Positions 1-8,249 of a stretch of DNA of 41,867 bases are shown here, piece by piece. Source of the stretch: Pseudomonadota bacterium (lineage in GTDB: Bacteria; Pseudomonadota; Alphaproteobacteria; Caulobacterales; Caulobacteraceae); the NCBI GenBank assembly GCA_021816155.1, contig JAKAZA010000017.1:1-41867 (forward strand), given 5' to 3'. The notes beneath the pieces are model-generated. The model was not told the origin of the DNA, ran no database searches, and saw only the letters and a program-made list of their open reading frames with translations. The translations under genes and the position numbers were made by a program. Within the stretch, counting starts at the first letter, position 1, and each line of letters opens with the position of its first letter.

Positions 1-23
1 GTATTTCAATGACTTGCCAAGCG

Positions 24-77
24 CCCACCACGTTGACATCGTGGGGGTCACTGGTTCGATCCCAGTCGCGTCCACCA
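24..77 (+). tRNA. 3' fragment of tRNA-Val(GAC), probable attachment site
   Basis: The fragment holds an intact anticodon arm (stem CCACG/CGTGG at 28-32/40-44, loop TTGACAT, anticodon GAC at 35-37), a five-base variable region, an intact T arm (ACTGG/CCAGT, loop TTCGATC), the 3' acceptor strand CGCGTCC at 67-73, discriminator A74 and encoded CCA at 75-77. The matching 5' acceptor strand GGACGCG and a D arm are absent: the 23-27 bases before the anticodon stem do not resemble a tRNA. Tyrosine integrases commonly insert into the 3' half of tRNA genes and leave such a copy at the far junction. The likely reading is therefore the right-hand att site of an element lying to the left, with the functional tRNA at its other end. 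A partly deleted tRNA gene is the alternative. Confidence 0.8.
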
Positions 78-91
78 CCGATCACGGCGGG

Positions 92-1756
92 TTAGCTGTG
101 TCCGGTGGCCGCCTGCTTCCCGGTCGACATCCCGGCCAGGGCGGATGGCCGGCCTTGGCGGGACCTCGGGTTCACATACAGCGCGAGCCAGTCGATGGGG
201 CTGTCCTCGCGCCGGTAGCCGTGCGCGACCGCGTAATCTCGGAGCGCAGCGTCGAGCGGTCCGGCGCCTCCCACGGCGATGGCCGCCGGCGGGCGCGCGT
301 CGAGGGCCTGCGTGAGCGTCGCGGGACCCATGATCGGCAGCGAGGCCGCGAGGGCCGGCGGCAGCTGGTCGGCGCTCCGAAAGACGAAGACCCCGCTGCT
401 CAGGCGCGGATCCAGCGCATACCCGCTATCCAGCACGTCCTCGGGCGACAGGCTGGTCACGAAGCCCGACGCCCCGGCGTGAGACAGGCGGCTGCCGATC
501 CAATGCGCCTGCTCGGTCGCCTCCACGACCTCGAGGCCGTGCCGTCTCGTCAGGCCTCGCCAGGCGACGACGCCGCCATACGACAGCCCGACGAGCACGC
601 CGATCCAGACGAGCGCCGCGGCGGCGAACTGCAGCCGGTCGCGCCCGAAGCGGTTGCGGACGCCGAACCCGACGCCGCCCAGCCGGATGAACACCGCCGG
701 GAGCGCCGGCAGCGCGTATTGGAAGTTGCTGGGGGTCGGCAGCAGCGCGGCCAGCAATCCGCTCACGATCAGGACGTCGAGCAACGTCTCCCTGCTCGCT
801 GTTCCGCCCGGTGTCGGCGTCCGCTTCAGCCGCACGCCGACGATGCTGACGATCGCTCCCAGAGCCGGCCCTGCGCCGAGGATCAGCACCGTCAGGCCGA
901 GATTGGTGAGGGGGCTCGTGAGCCAGGCGAGGTTCCGCGCCTTGTACCAATCGATCAGCACATGGGCGTTGAACGTGAATATGCTGAAGAAGTACCCGCC
1001 CCGCGTATCCGCGAAGAGCAGATAGATGCACGGCGCCGTCCCGACGAGCCCGCCTACGCCGTACGACAACAGCGCCGACACCGGCATGCGTCGGGTCGCT
1101 ACGAGAAACAGCAGGTATAGGCCGAGCCCGGCCGCCGGCACGGCGTAGGAGGCTTTCGAGCCGGCCGCCAGGGCGAACAGGAGCCCCGCGAAGCCCCACG
1201 CGACCGCCGCGGCCTTCTTCTCGATCGCGAACAGGGCGCCGACCGTGCCCATCGTGGCGAAGAGCATCGGCAGCGCGTCGTTGCGGTAGACGCCGCATCC
1301 GAACTGGAAGCTGTAGCAGGACGCCAGCAGGAACGTGCTCAGCGCCGCAATGCGCGGCGGCGTGGCGAGCCGAACCTGGACCGCGTAGACGAGCCACAGG
1401 ACCAGCGTCCCGATCAATCCCGTGAAGACGCGCAAGGTGATGAAGCTCCAGCCCGCGCTCGCCCAGGCCAGAGGCTGGGCGATGAACAGCTGCAGAGGCG
1501 TCTGGAGGTACAGATAATCGGCGTACGGCCGCAATCCGCGCGCAACGGACAGGCTTCCCAGGAAGGCGCCTTCGTCACGGCTGACGGGGTTCGCCAGCGC
1601 CAGGAAGACCATGACCGTCGCGACCGTGAGCCAGATCGCGGCCTGTCGCGCCAAGGTCGAGGCGCGGTTGTCGGATGCGGACCAGGCGAGCACGGAGGGT
1701 GAGGGCTCGCGATGAGCGAGCCCGCGCAATTCGCCGGATGCGATCTCTTGGTTCAA
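92..1756 (-). CDS. GT-C-type membrane glycosyltransferase-like protein
   Basis: 554 aa polytopic membrane protein. A first hydrophobic segment (about residues 40-56) is followed by a short periplasmic loop with an acidic pair, Asp61-Glu62 (SRDEGAF). About ten more hydrophobic segments follow, then a soluble C-terminal region of roughly 130 residues. An Asp-Glu pair just after the first membrane helix is typical of GT-C glycosyltransferases of the ArnT/PMT class, which use polyprenyl-phosphate sugars on the periplasmic side. Donor and acceptor cannot be told. The start is TTG at 1756, chosen because GGGGGGA lies about 8 bases upstream and no earlier ATG fits. The stop is only 14 bp from the tRNA fragment. 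No partner gene is adjacent. Confidence 0.72.
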   Translation of the reverse strand: MNQEIASGELRGLAHREPSPSVLAWSASDNRASTLARQAAIWLTVATVMVFLALANPVSRDEGAFLGSLSVARGLRPYADYLYLQTPLQLFIAQPLAWASAGWSFITLRVFTGLIGTLVLWLVYAVQVRLATPPRIAALSTFLLASCYSFQFGCGVYRNDALPMLFATMGTVGALFAIEKKAAAVAWGFAGLLFALAAGSKASYAVPAAGLGLYLLFLVATRRMPVSALLSYGVGGLVGTAPCIYLLFADTRGGYFFSIFTFNAHVLIDWYKARNLAWLTSPLTNLGLTVLILGAGPALGAIVSIVGVRLKRTPTPGGTASRETLLDVLIVSGLLAALLPTPSNFQYALPALPAVFIRLGGVGFGVRNRFGRDRLQFAAAALVWIGVLVGLSYGGVVAWRGLTRRHGLEVVEATEQAHWIGSRLSHAGASGFVTSLSPEDVLDSGYALDPRLSSGVFVFRSADQLPPALAASLPIMGPATLTQALDARPPAAIAVGGAGPLDAALRDYAVAHGYRREDSPIDWLALYVNPRSRQGRPSALAGMSTGKQAATGHS

Positions 1757-1791
1757 GTTAGATCCCCCCGTGCAGCGGTTCCCGGGATGGA

Positions 1792-1810
1792 GACGTCGCC
1801 GAGCGACGTC
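1792..1810. promoter_or_regulatory. Inverted repeat in the divergent promoter region
   Basis: GACGTCGC-CGA-GCGACGTC, with perfect 8-bp arms, lies 36 bp upstream of the glycosyltransferase start and 159 bp upstream of the dsrE-like gene. It could be an operator or an RNA hairpin. No regulator gene adjoins it. The rest of the 212-bp gap shows nothing recognisable beyond the two ribosome-binding sites. Confidence 0.3.
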
Positions 1811-1968
1811 GCCCTCAGCGCCGGCGGGCCAAACCGTCGCGGAACCGCCGCGATGGCGGCCGCCGGCATGCCTGATTCACGCTCGGGCGGGGGCGGCGGC
1901 AGTTGGCCGTGACCGCAAGCGGATGCGGGCCTACAACGGCGGGCGGCCCGATTCAGAGGAAGATTCGA

Positions 1969-2463
1969 ATGCTGAAAGCCGCGACCGCTGTCATCTGCCT
2001 GTTCGCCATCCTGTCTGCGCCGGCCGTGGCCCGGCCGTTCGGCTCCTTCGCGCGTGGCGCGGACCCGATGACCGCGCCAATCCCCCCCGGCTATTACACA
2101 TTCCAGAAGGTCGTCTATCAGAATGACGGCGGTCAGCCCGACGAGCGCGCCTATTTCGAACAACTGCTGCACAACATCGGCGCCCATCTGCAGGCGACCG
2201 GCGGCAAGGTCGAGATACGGGTGGTCAGTTTCGCCCGCGGGGTGAGCCTGTTCGAGATGGCCAAGACCGATCCGCAACTGGCGGGTCTGCTCGACACGCT
2301 GCGGGCCAAGGGCGTCCGGTTCCTGGTCTGCCGCAACTCGTTGCGGGGCATGAAGCTGCGCCCTGAAGACCTCTACAAGGTCCGGCCGGAAGACGTGGTG
2401 CCGAGCGGCGTCGCCGAGATCGCGCGCCTTGAGGGGCTGGGCTTCGTCTACGAGCATCCCTGA
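1969..2463 (+). CDS. Secreted DsrE/DsrF-like family protein
   Basis: 164 aa. The ATG at 1969 is preferred over an earlier in-frame ATG because AGAGGA lies about 8 bases upstream and the protein then opens with a clean Sec signal peptide (residues 1-21, cleavage after AVA). The mature part resembles the small sulfur-relay-like DsrE/DsrF proteins (COG1416): a beta strand with VEIRVVSF, a central conserved cysteine in VCRNSL, and a C-terminal VPSGVAEIARL segment. Family members of this branch are small alpha/beta proteins, often exported and of uncertain role. No dsr or sox genes are nearby, so a role in sulfur oxidation is not implied. The gene is convergent with the tetR-like gene, 31 bp away. 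Confidence 0.8.
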   Translation: MLKAATAVICLFAILSAPAVARPFGSFARGADPMTAPIPPGYYTFQKVVYQNDGGQPDERAYFEQLLHNIGAHLQATGGKVEIRVVSFARGVSLFEMAKTDPQLAGLLDTLRAKGVRFLVCRNSLRGMKLRPEDLYKVRPEDVVPSGVAEIARLEGLGFVYEHP

Positions 2464-2494
2464 GGCGGCCGAGGCCGGTCGCCGCCGCCCGGCG

Positions 2495-3178
2495 TCACTC
2501 CGCCGGCGCCATGCCCAGAGTCGAGAACCCGGCGGCCATGAACCTGGCCATGCGCCGCTTCACCGCCGGGAAGTCGTCCGACTGGCAGCGACCGGCTGAC
2601 AACCGGTCGATGCGGCCGGTGCGCGCCAGCGTGTTCATCAGCGAGCCGGTGACAAAGTGGTAGCCCCAGAAGATCTCGGGCTCCGGGGTGTCCGGCAACG
2701 CGCGCTTCAGGATGCTCACCAGCTTCAGCACCACCGGGTCGAAGTGCACGTCCATGAGTTCGGCGCCTTCCGGCGTGTTGCTGACGCGAGCGCAGAAGGC
2801 CGCGTAGTTCATCCACGCCTCGCCGCCCTCGATATAGAGGTCGAGGTCGGTGTCCAGGAATGCGTGAAGCGCCCCCTCGACCGTAGGGTGGTCGCCGGCC
2901 TCGGCCTCGTAGCGCTCCAGCGCCTCCATGCGTCGCCCGCTGGTGACCGGGGCCCGGCGCGCGAACACCGCCGCGAACAGGCTGCGTTTGTCCTGGAAGT
3001 AATAATGCATCAGTGTCGTATGCACGCCGACACGCTGCGCCACGTCCCGCAAAGTGACGCCGTGTAGCCCGTTGCGCGAGAACAGGTATTCCGCTGCGTC
3101 CAGGATCTGCTCTTGCGTCTCGGCGCGCTGCTCAGCTTTGCTGCGGCGAACGCGCTTGGCCACTGCACCGTCGGACAT
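2495..3178 (-). CDS. TetR/AcrR-family transcriptional regulator
   Basis: 227 aa. The N-terminal helix-turn-helix spans about residues 18-65 (QILDAAEYLFSRNG, then VTLRDVAQRVGVHTTLMHYY), typical of TetR repressors. The rest is the helical ligand-binding and dimerisation domain. ATG at 3178 is chosen because GAGG lies 8 bases upstream; the longer frame would need a TTG at 3208. The gene lies 199 bp downstream of the TonB-dependent receptor on the same strand. The perfect palindrome at 5678-5695 upstream of that receptor is the obvious candidate operator, so I infer that this protein represses uptake of the receptor's substrate and is released by that substrate or a derivative. The ligand is unknown. 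Confidence 0.9.
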   Translation of the reverse strand: MSDGAVAKRVRRSKAEQRAETQEQILDAAEYLFSRNGLHGVTLRDVAQRVGVHTTLMHYYFQDKRSLFAAVFARRAPVTSGRRMEALERYEAEAGDHPTVEGALHAFLDTDLDLYIEGGEAWMNYAAFCARVSNTPEGAELMDVHFDPVVLKLVSILKRALPDTPEPEIFWGYHFVTGSLMNTLARTGRIDRLSAGRCQSDDFPAVKRRMARFMAAGFSTLGMAPAE

Positions 3179-3377
3179 CAGGCCAACCTCGTCTCGCTCT
3201 CGGAGCAACGGCCCGACCTGCCGGGTATTCGATCGTCCGTGAACACTGTCTCTATTCGCCCTGCCGGCACGAGGCCTGTCAATCCCGAGGCTGGCGACGG
3301 ACGCCGGCGCACGGCGTCTGCCGGAAAAGGTGCGGCCGCCTGCCTCCGCTTCGGCAGTACGGCCGCCAGGGGTCCCG

Positions 3378-5594
3378 TCAGAACGTCTTCATCACGCTGA
3401 GCCCGTACTGCCGCGGAAGGCCGGCCATGCGGATCGGCGGCAGCACCGCGGAGACATACTGGTCGTTGAGTAGATTGGTCCCGTACAAGGTGACGACATA
3501 GCTGCCGTGCTTCCAAGCGAGCGACCCGTTCAGCATTTGCCGGGGCGCCAGGTAGTCACCTTGCGAGGCGTTGTTGAACAGCGTCGCCCACTGGTGGGAG
3601 ATGTAGGCGAAGCTGAGGTTCGGCGTCAGCACGTCGACATCGGTGATCTGGTAGTCGTACGAGACGCCGATGTTGGCCGTGAAATTCGGCGCGTAGGTCT
3701 GCTGATGGCCTGCCAGATTGATGCAGCTCGCCGTGAGCGGGCCGGTGGTCGGGTTGCAGGTCCCCGCCCTCGGCAGTCGCGGATCCTGTGTGAAGAACGT
3801 CCCGAGCGAGGTGTTCTCGACGCCCAGGCCTCCGTTCAATGACCAGCCGTCCCACCGCGCCTGCGCCGAGGCCTCGAAGCCGTAGAGCACGGTCGCGCTC
3901 GGATCGTTCGTCTCCGTGACCTGGACAGGATTGTTCGGGATCGGTAGGATCACCTGGAAATTATTGAAATTGTTGTAGTAGAAGCCCAGCTGCGTCTGCA
4001 GGTGGCCATCCAGCAGCGTCGACTTCCAGCCACCCTCGTAGTCGGTCACGTACTCCTGCTTGAACGGCGCCGGGATGACGCCCGCGCCGACCCCGAAGTA
4101 AGCCGGGCCGTTCAGGCCGCCAGGCGTCGCGCCGCTGGCGACGAAGACATAGAGGAAGTTGTTCCTGTTGACGTTCCAGTTCAGCGCCACCTTGCCGGTG
4201 AAATTCTGTCCGGTCTCGGACTGCTGATCCAGGTAGTTGAACCCGAATTTCAGCAACTCGGGGACGTACCAGTTGACCATGTTGGAGGTGCCCCAGGCCG
4301 AGTACCGGCCCCCTACCTGCAACTGGAACCCAGCCGGCAACTGGAAGCTGACCTGCCCGAATCCGGCGACCGTATAGGTGTGGTTCACGCCCGTCAGGTT
4401 CTCGTCGAAGCCGCCGAACGGCAGGCCGATGTCGAAGCGACCGAAGGGGAAGGCGTAGTCGTTGTGGTCGTAGTAGCCGCCGACAACCCAGGTGATGGGC
4501 TTGTTGCTCGGCGAGATGATGTCGAACTCCTCTGACCACAGGTTCTCGTCGACCGATTCGTTGATCGAGTAGTTCGGCGCCGGCAGCGCCGTCCCATCAA
4601 TGTCGCCCTGCCAGGTCGTTTTGCCTTGCTGCCAGCCGGCGATCGACCGGAAGTCGATGCCGGACTGAGTGGTGTAGTCGACCTGCAGCACCGACCGCAT
4701 GAACACGTCGCCAGCGTTCTGTTGGCCGTTATTGGAGAAGTTGTAGAGGTTGCTGGTCGGGTTCAGCTTGTGCGTCACCGGGTTGAAGATGGCGCTGCCG
4801 AAATAGTTGCCATTGTAGAGGTAGTCGAAGTCCGTCTTCCACAGCACCTTGAGCTGGCTGGTCGGCTCCCACAGCAGCGAGAAGCGGCCGGCGGCCCACT
4901 TCTGGTTCGGATCGCCCGTCCAGGGACCGGTCACGTGGTAGAAGCTGTTGTGGTAGTCGCCGTAGAAGGCGACGCGGGCGGCCAGCGTGTCGCTGATCGG
5001 CAGGTTCACCGCGCCCTCGGCGCCGGCGTCGCTGTAGTTGCCGTAATGGCCCATCACATAGCCGTCGTAGCCGCCGCCGATGACCGGGTTGGCGGAGTTG
5101 ACCAGCACGGCGCCGCCCGTGGCGTTCTGGCCGCTGAACGTGCCCTGAGGACCGCGCAGCACCTGGACGTTGGCGATGTCGTAATAGGGCTCCTCCGTGA
5201 AATAGCCGGGGAAGGTCGCCACTCCGTCGCGGTAGGTGATCACGCCCGTCTCGGTCTGGGTGTTGTGCTCGCCCTTGCCGATGCCGCGGATGTCGAAGTC
5301 GTTGCCCTGGCCGAAGTTGTTGATGGTCACCGACGGGCTGACGAATTGCAGCTGGTCGACCGTCACCACCCCGCTCTTGAGCAGGTCCGCGCCAGTCAGC
5401 ACCGTCGCGGCGATCGGCGTCTTCTGAAGCACGGTCGCGCGCCGCTCGGCGGTGACGACAACCTCGGCGACGCCGGACGCGCCGCCGGAGCTGGCGCCGC
5501 TCCTCGGCGGCGACGCCGCAGTCTGCGCCTGAGCAAAGCTGCACCATGCGAGCGCGACAACGGACGCGCTCACCCACGGAGCGTGGTTCTTCAT
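3378..5594 (-). CDS. TonB-dependent outer-membrane receptor
   Basis: 738 aa. The start at 5594 has a strong ribosome-binding site (GGGAGGAAAC just upstream), and a signal peptide ends near residue 24 (AQAQ). A TonB-box-like VAEVVVTAERR follows, then the plug domain (about residues 50-165, with LQFVSPSVTI, FDIRGIG and VQVLRGPQGT motifs), and a 22-strand barrel ending in a terminal Phe (VMKTF), the usual signal for barrel assembly. The sequence belongs to the large proteobacterial group of iron-complex/nutrient receptors expanded in Caulobacterales and Sphingomonadales. The substrate cannot be read from sequence. A TetR gene, rather than Fur-type or sigma/anti-sigma genes, follows it, which points to an organic substrate more than to iron. 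Confidence 0.93.
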   Translation of the reverse strand: MKNHAPWVSASVVALAWCSFAQAQTAASPPRSGASSGGASGVAEVVVTAERRATVLQKTPIAATVLTGADLLKSGVVTVDQLQFVSPSVTINNFGQGNDFDIRGIGKGEHNTQTETGVITYRDGVATFPGYFTEEPYYDIANVQVLRGPQGTFSGQNATGGAVLVNSANPVIGGGYDGYVMGHYGNYSDAGAEGAVNLPISDTLAARVAFYGDYHNSFYHVTGPWTGDPNQKWAAGRFSLLWEPTSQLKVLWKTDFDYLYNGNYFGSAIFNPVTHKLNPTSNLYNFSNNGQQNAGDVFMRSVLQVDYTTQSGIDFRSIAGWQQGKTTWQGDIDGTALPAPNYSINESVDENLWSEEFDIISPSNKPITWVVGGYYDHNDYAFPFGRFDIGLPFGGFDENLTGVNHTYTVAGFGQVSFQLPAGFQLQVGGRYSAWGTSNMVNWYVPELLKFGFNYLDQQSETGQNFTGKVALNWNVNRNNFLYVFVASGATPGGLNGPAYFGVGAGVIPAPFKQEYVTDYEGGWKSTLLDGHLQTQLGFYYNNFNNFQVILPIPNNPVQVTETNDPSATVLYGFEASAQARWDGWSLNGGLGVENTSLGTFFTQDPRLPRAGTCNPTTGPLTASCINLAGHQQTYAPNFTANIGVSYDYQITDVDVLTPNLSFAYISHQWATLFNNASQGDYLAPRQMLNGSLAWKHGSYVVTLYGTNLLNDQYVSAVLPPIRMAGLPRQYGLSVMKTF

Positions 5595-5677
5595 CTGTTT
5601 CCTCCCCCAGCCGACTCCGGCCCGCGCCCGAGGCGCCAAGGCGAAGCTGCCGTTTATTCGCTAGCGCGTCAATGCTG

Positions 5678-5695
5678 ATTCATTCAAGAATGAAT
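5678..5695. promoter_or_regulatory. Perfect TetR-type operator palindrome
   Basis: ATTCATTCAAGAATGAAT has two perfect 8-bp arms around AA. It is AT-rich in a very GC-rich region and lies 84 bp upstream of the TonB-receptor start. Size, symmetry and position fit a TetR-family operator, most likely for the regulator at 2495-3178. It also lies 137 bp upstream of the divergent DUF992 gene and could affect both. Confidence 0.65.
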
Positions 5696-5761
5696 ATGTC
5701 AGATCGGCGGGGTCGGCGCGGTTATTGTTTCAGCCTGGATTCACCGCTGCGCGCGTCGACC

Positions 5762-5775
5762 TTGAGTTGGATCAA
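5762..5775. promoter_or_regulatory. FNR/FixK-type box
   Basis: TTGAGTTGGATCAA matches the TTGA-N6-TCAA core bound by FNR/FixK/Anr proteins and extends symmetrically to CCTTGA...TCAAGG. It ends 56 bp before the DUF992 start codon, a spacing that fits activation of that gene under low oxygen. A second box of this form lies at 9385-9398. Confidence 0.5.
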
Positions 5776-5831
5776 GGCCGGGGGACAGGCGAACTGCGAA
5801 AGACGTGGCTCAACCTGCAAGGGAGCCTTCC

Positions 5832-6305
5832 ATGAAGTCCAAACTTATGCTCGCCCTCGCGAGCGCGGCGGCGCTGGCCGTCGCCGCCCAAGCCCACGCC
5901 GATCCGAGTGGCGTGAACGCCGGCAGCCTCATCTGCAACGTCAGCAGCGGCTGGGGCTTCGTCTTCGGGTCCTCGAAGGAGCTGAACTGCACCTTCGAGC
6001 CCGTCAACGGACCGGCGGAGAAGTACAGGGGTACGATCAACAAGTACGGCGTCGACATCGGCTACCAGCAGGGCGGCGTGATCGTCTGGGGCGTCTTCGC
6101 TCCGGGCGGTGTCGGTCCCGGCGCGCTCGCCGGCGACTACGGCGGCGTGACGGCTTCCGGCGCGGCGGGCGTCGGCCTCGGGGCTCACGTCCTGCTCGGC
6201 GGCGGCGCGAACAACATCACGCTGCAGCCGGTCAGCATCGAAGGGATGACGGGTCTCAACGTCGCTGCGGGCATCGCCTCGCTCAGCCTGACCGCGCAGC
6301 AATAG
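5832..6305 (+). CDS. DUF992 family secreted protein
   Basis: 157 aa. The ATG at 5832 follows AAGGGAG and begins a signal peptide (MKSKLMLALASAAALAVAA, cleavage near AHA-D). The mature part has the features of DUF992: an early LICNVSSGWGF segment, a second cysteine in LNCTF, YRGTINKYGVDIGY, then a glycine-rich stretch ending in a hydrophobic strand. DUF992 proteins are small periplasmic or envelope proteins of alphaproteobacteria with no established function. The gene is divergent from the TonB receptor across a 237-bp region that holds both the palindrome at 5678 and the FNR-type box at 5762. It is the last gene before convergent mnmC. Confidence 0.85.
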   Translation: MKSKLMLALASAAALAVAAQAHADPSGVNAGSLICNVSSGWGFVFGSSKELNCTFEPVNGPAEKYRGTINKYGVDIGYQQGGVIVWGVFAPGGVGPGALAGDYGGVTASGAAGVGLGAHVLLGGGANNITLQPVSIEGMTGLNVAAGIASLSLTAQQ

Positions 6306-6380
6306 GCGGCCGGCGACCACGCGCGGTCGGGCCGCCCGGCTCGATCGCGTCGTGTCGCCCCGCAGGGTGCGGCGGCGCTG

Positions 6381-8177
6381 CTACGGGGCGGCGGCCGCGC
6401 GGGCATCCGGGCCAGCAACGGCGAGGCGATCCGGCCGGACGGCCGCGGCAAGCTGTCGCGGCAGCGGCGAGGGCGTTCCGAGCGCCGTGGCGGCCAGATG
6501 CTCCGCCAGCAGCGGCGCCAGGGCGAAGCCTCGCGCGCCCAGGCCGCCCAGCACGAGAAGCCCTGGCCGGAGCTGCCCCGCAATCGGAAGCCGGTCCCTC
6601 GTGACGGCGCGAACGGAGGCGCGCGCCTGCACGGGGCGGGCGGCGAGCCGGGCCGCAAGGCCCGGGAGACGTGCGGCGACCGCGGCGAGATTCCTTGCGT
6701 CGTCACGGTCGCGCCGGTCGCTCGCCGCGTCGTCGCGGTCGTGGGTCGCGCCGAACATGACGCCGTCTCGCGTCGGCGCGACGTAGGCGCCCCAGGCGAC
6801 CGCCGGTGGCGCGGGCGCGCCGGCGATCCAGCTCAACTGGCCGCGCACAGGGCTGACCGGCGCGTCCGGCCACACGCCGGAAAGCGCCGAGCCCAACGCG
6901 AGACAGACGGCCTCCGCCCCGCCCAGCGCCGCGCCGCTCGGATCGAACAGGCGCCACGAAGCGCCGGCCTCCCGGATCTGCCCGACGGCAGCGCGCTCCA
7001 CCGACGGCAGCCATGCCGCCAGCACGACGGCCGGATCGATCACCAGCGCCGCAGACAGCGCGAGCGCGGCCGACGCCGCTTCGCCCAGCCGCGCGGTGGC
7101 CGCATCGGCCGGGATCGGCGTCAATGCGCCCGGCTCGAAGAGGTCGCTGGCGGCGATTTTGGCGAAGCGCGCGGCGTCGCGCTCCTGCGTTTCCAGCTGC
7201 ATGACGCTTTCGGCGATCACCGCGCCGGCGAGCCGCTCGTAGAGTCCGCAGGCGTGGTGGAAGGCCTGCGCGTGGAGCCGGGCCACGGGACCGAGCCCGG
7301 CGTCGAGGCGCGGCGTGACGAGCGCCGCCGGGTTGCCGGACGCGCCTGCGCCGGCGCCGGCCGCGTCGAGCACGCGGGCGTTCACGCCTGCGTTGCCGAA
7401 CGCCCGGGCCAGTGCGGCCCCGGCGACGCCGGCGCCTATGATGACGACGCGCGGCCGCAGCTCTGGTTCGGAGGGCGGCGCACCCGCCAGCGTGGCCTCG
7501 AGCCGCTGGCGCTTGGCGCCGAACCCTGGCCTGCGCGCCACCTCGAAACCGGCGGCGGCGAGCGCCCGTCGCGCCTGGCCCGCGACCGTGTAGGTGCCCG
7601 CACGGGCGCCGGGCCGCGAGCGCCGCGCGACCAGACGCATCAGCTCGTCGGACCACATCTCGGGATTCACGGCTGGCGCGAAGCCGTCGAGAAACCAGGC
7701 GTCCGCCGCGCCTTGCCACTCGCCCAGCGCGGCGGCCGCGTCCATCACCGCGAGATCGAGGCTCGCACGCAGTTCCGGGAACTCGATCCGCTGGAAGCCG
7801 GCGCGCCGCCCGGGCCAGCGCGCGAGCAGGCGGTCTGCAAGGTCGCCGACCTCCGGCCAGGCCGCCAGCGCGCGTCGCGCGTCGGCCTGCGGCACCGGCT
7901 GGGCTTCGACCGAGAAGATCGAGAGGCGGCCCTCCGGCGGGCCCGCGCGACGCCACAGGTCGAGCAGGGCCACGATGTTGAGGCCGGTTCCGAAGCCGAG
8001 CTCGCCGACCGTGAAGCGTCGGCGCGCCGACCATCGATCGGGCAGCCCGCAACCGGCCAGGAAAACCGCGCGGGCTTCGGCCAGCCCGCCTTCCCGCGAG
8101 AAATAGACATCGCCATGGCGATGCGAACGCAGACGCCCGTCCGCGTCGAAGAAAGCCGGCGAGACCGGGTCGCTCAT
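6381..8177 (-). CDS. mnmC: Bifunctional tRNA wobble-uridine modification enzyme MnmC
   Basis: 598 aa, close to the usual length. The N-terminal methyltransferase domain (about 1-235) has the SAM-binding GELGFGTGLN at 58-67 and the diagnostic WFLDGFAPAVNPEMW at 161-175 with Asp164. The C-terminal FAD-dependent oxidoreductase domain starts at about 241 with the dinucleotide-binding GAGVAG at 248-253. It removes the carboxymethyl group from cmnm5(s2)U34 and then methylates the product to mnm5(s2)U34 in tRNAs for Lys, Glu, Gln and others, acting after MnmE/MnmG. The enzyme is cytoplasmic. It appears to be a single-gene unit, insulated from the gene to its right by the terminator at 8195-8222. Confidence 0.95.
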   Translation of the reverse strand: MSDPVSPAFFDADGRLRSHRHGDVYFSREGGLAEARAVFLAGCGLPDRWSARRRFTVGELGFGTGLNIVALLDLWRRAGPPEGRLSIFSVEAQPVPQADARRALAAWPEVGDLADRLLARWPGRRAGFQRIEFPELRASLDLAVMDAAAALGEWQGAADAWFLDGFAPAVNPEMWSDELMRLVARRSRPGARAGTYTVAGQARRALAAAGFEVARRPGFGAKRQRLEATLAGAPPSEPELRPRVVIIGAGVAGAALARAFGNAGVNARVLDAAGAGAGASGNPAALVTPRLDAGLGPVARLHAQAFHHACGLYERLAGAVIAESVMQLETQERDAARFAKIAASDLFEPGALTPIPADAATARLGEAASAALALSAALVIDPAVVLAAWLPSVERAAVGQIREAGASWRLFDPSGAALGGAEAVCLALGSALSGVWPDAPVSPVRGQLSWIAGAPAPPAVAWGAYVAPTRDGVMFGATHDRDDAASDRRDRDDARNLAAVAARLPGLAARLAARPVQARASVRAVTRDRLPIAGQLRPGLLVLGGLGARGFALAPLLAEHLAATALGTPSPLPRQLAAAVRPDRLAVAGPDARAAAAP

Positions 8178-8194
8178 CGCCGGCCTGGAATAGC

Positions 8195-8222
8195 AAAAGG
8201 GCCGCCCGACCGGGCGGCCCTT
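8195..8222 (-). terminator. Rho-independent terminator
   Basis: A 12-bp GC-rich stem (AAGGGCCGCCCG paired with CGGGCGGCCCTT, two unpaired bases between) is followed on the minus strand by TTTTGC. It lies 28 bp beyond the stop of the lipoprotein gene at 8250 and just before mnmC, so it ends that lipoprotein transcript. Confidence 0.75.
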
Positions 8223-8249
8223 CGCAAAAACTCGCAGATCTGCAACCGC

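Noticed and set aside
6304-6335. Imperfect GC-rich stem between the DUF992 gene and mnmC
   Set aside because: The arms need a bulge and there is no T-run; in this GC-rich DNA such stems are expected by chance.
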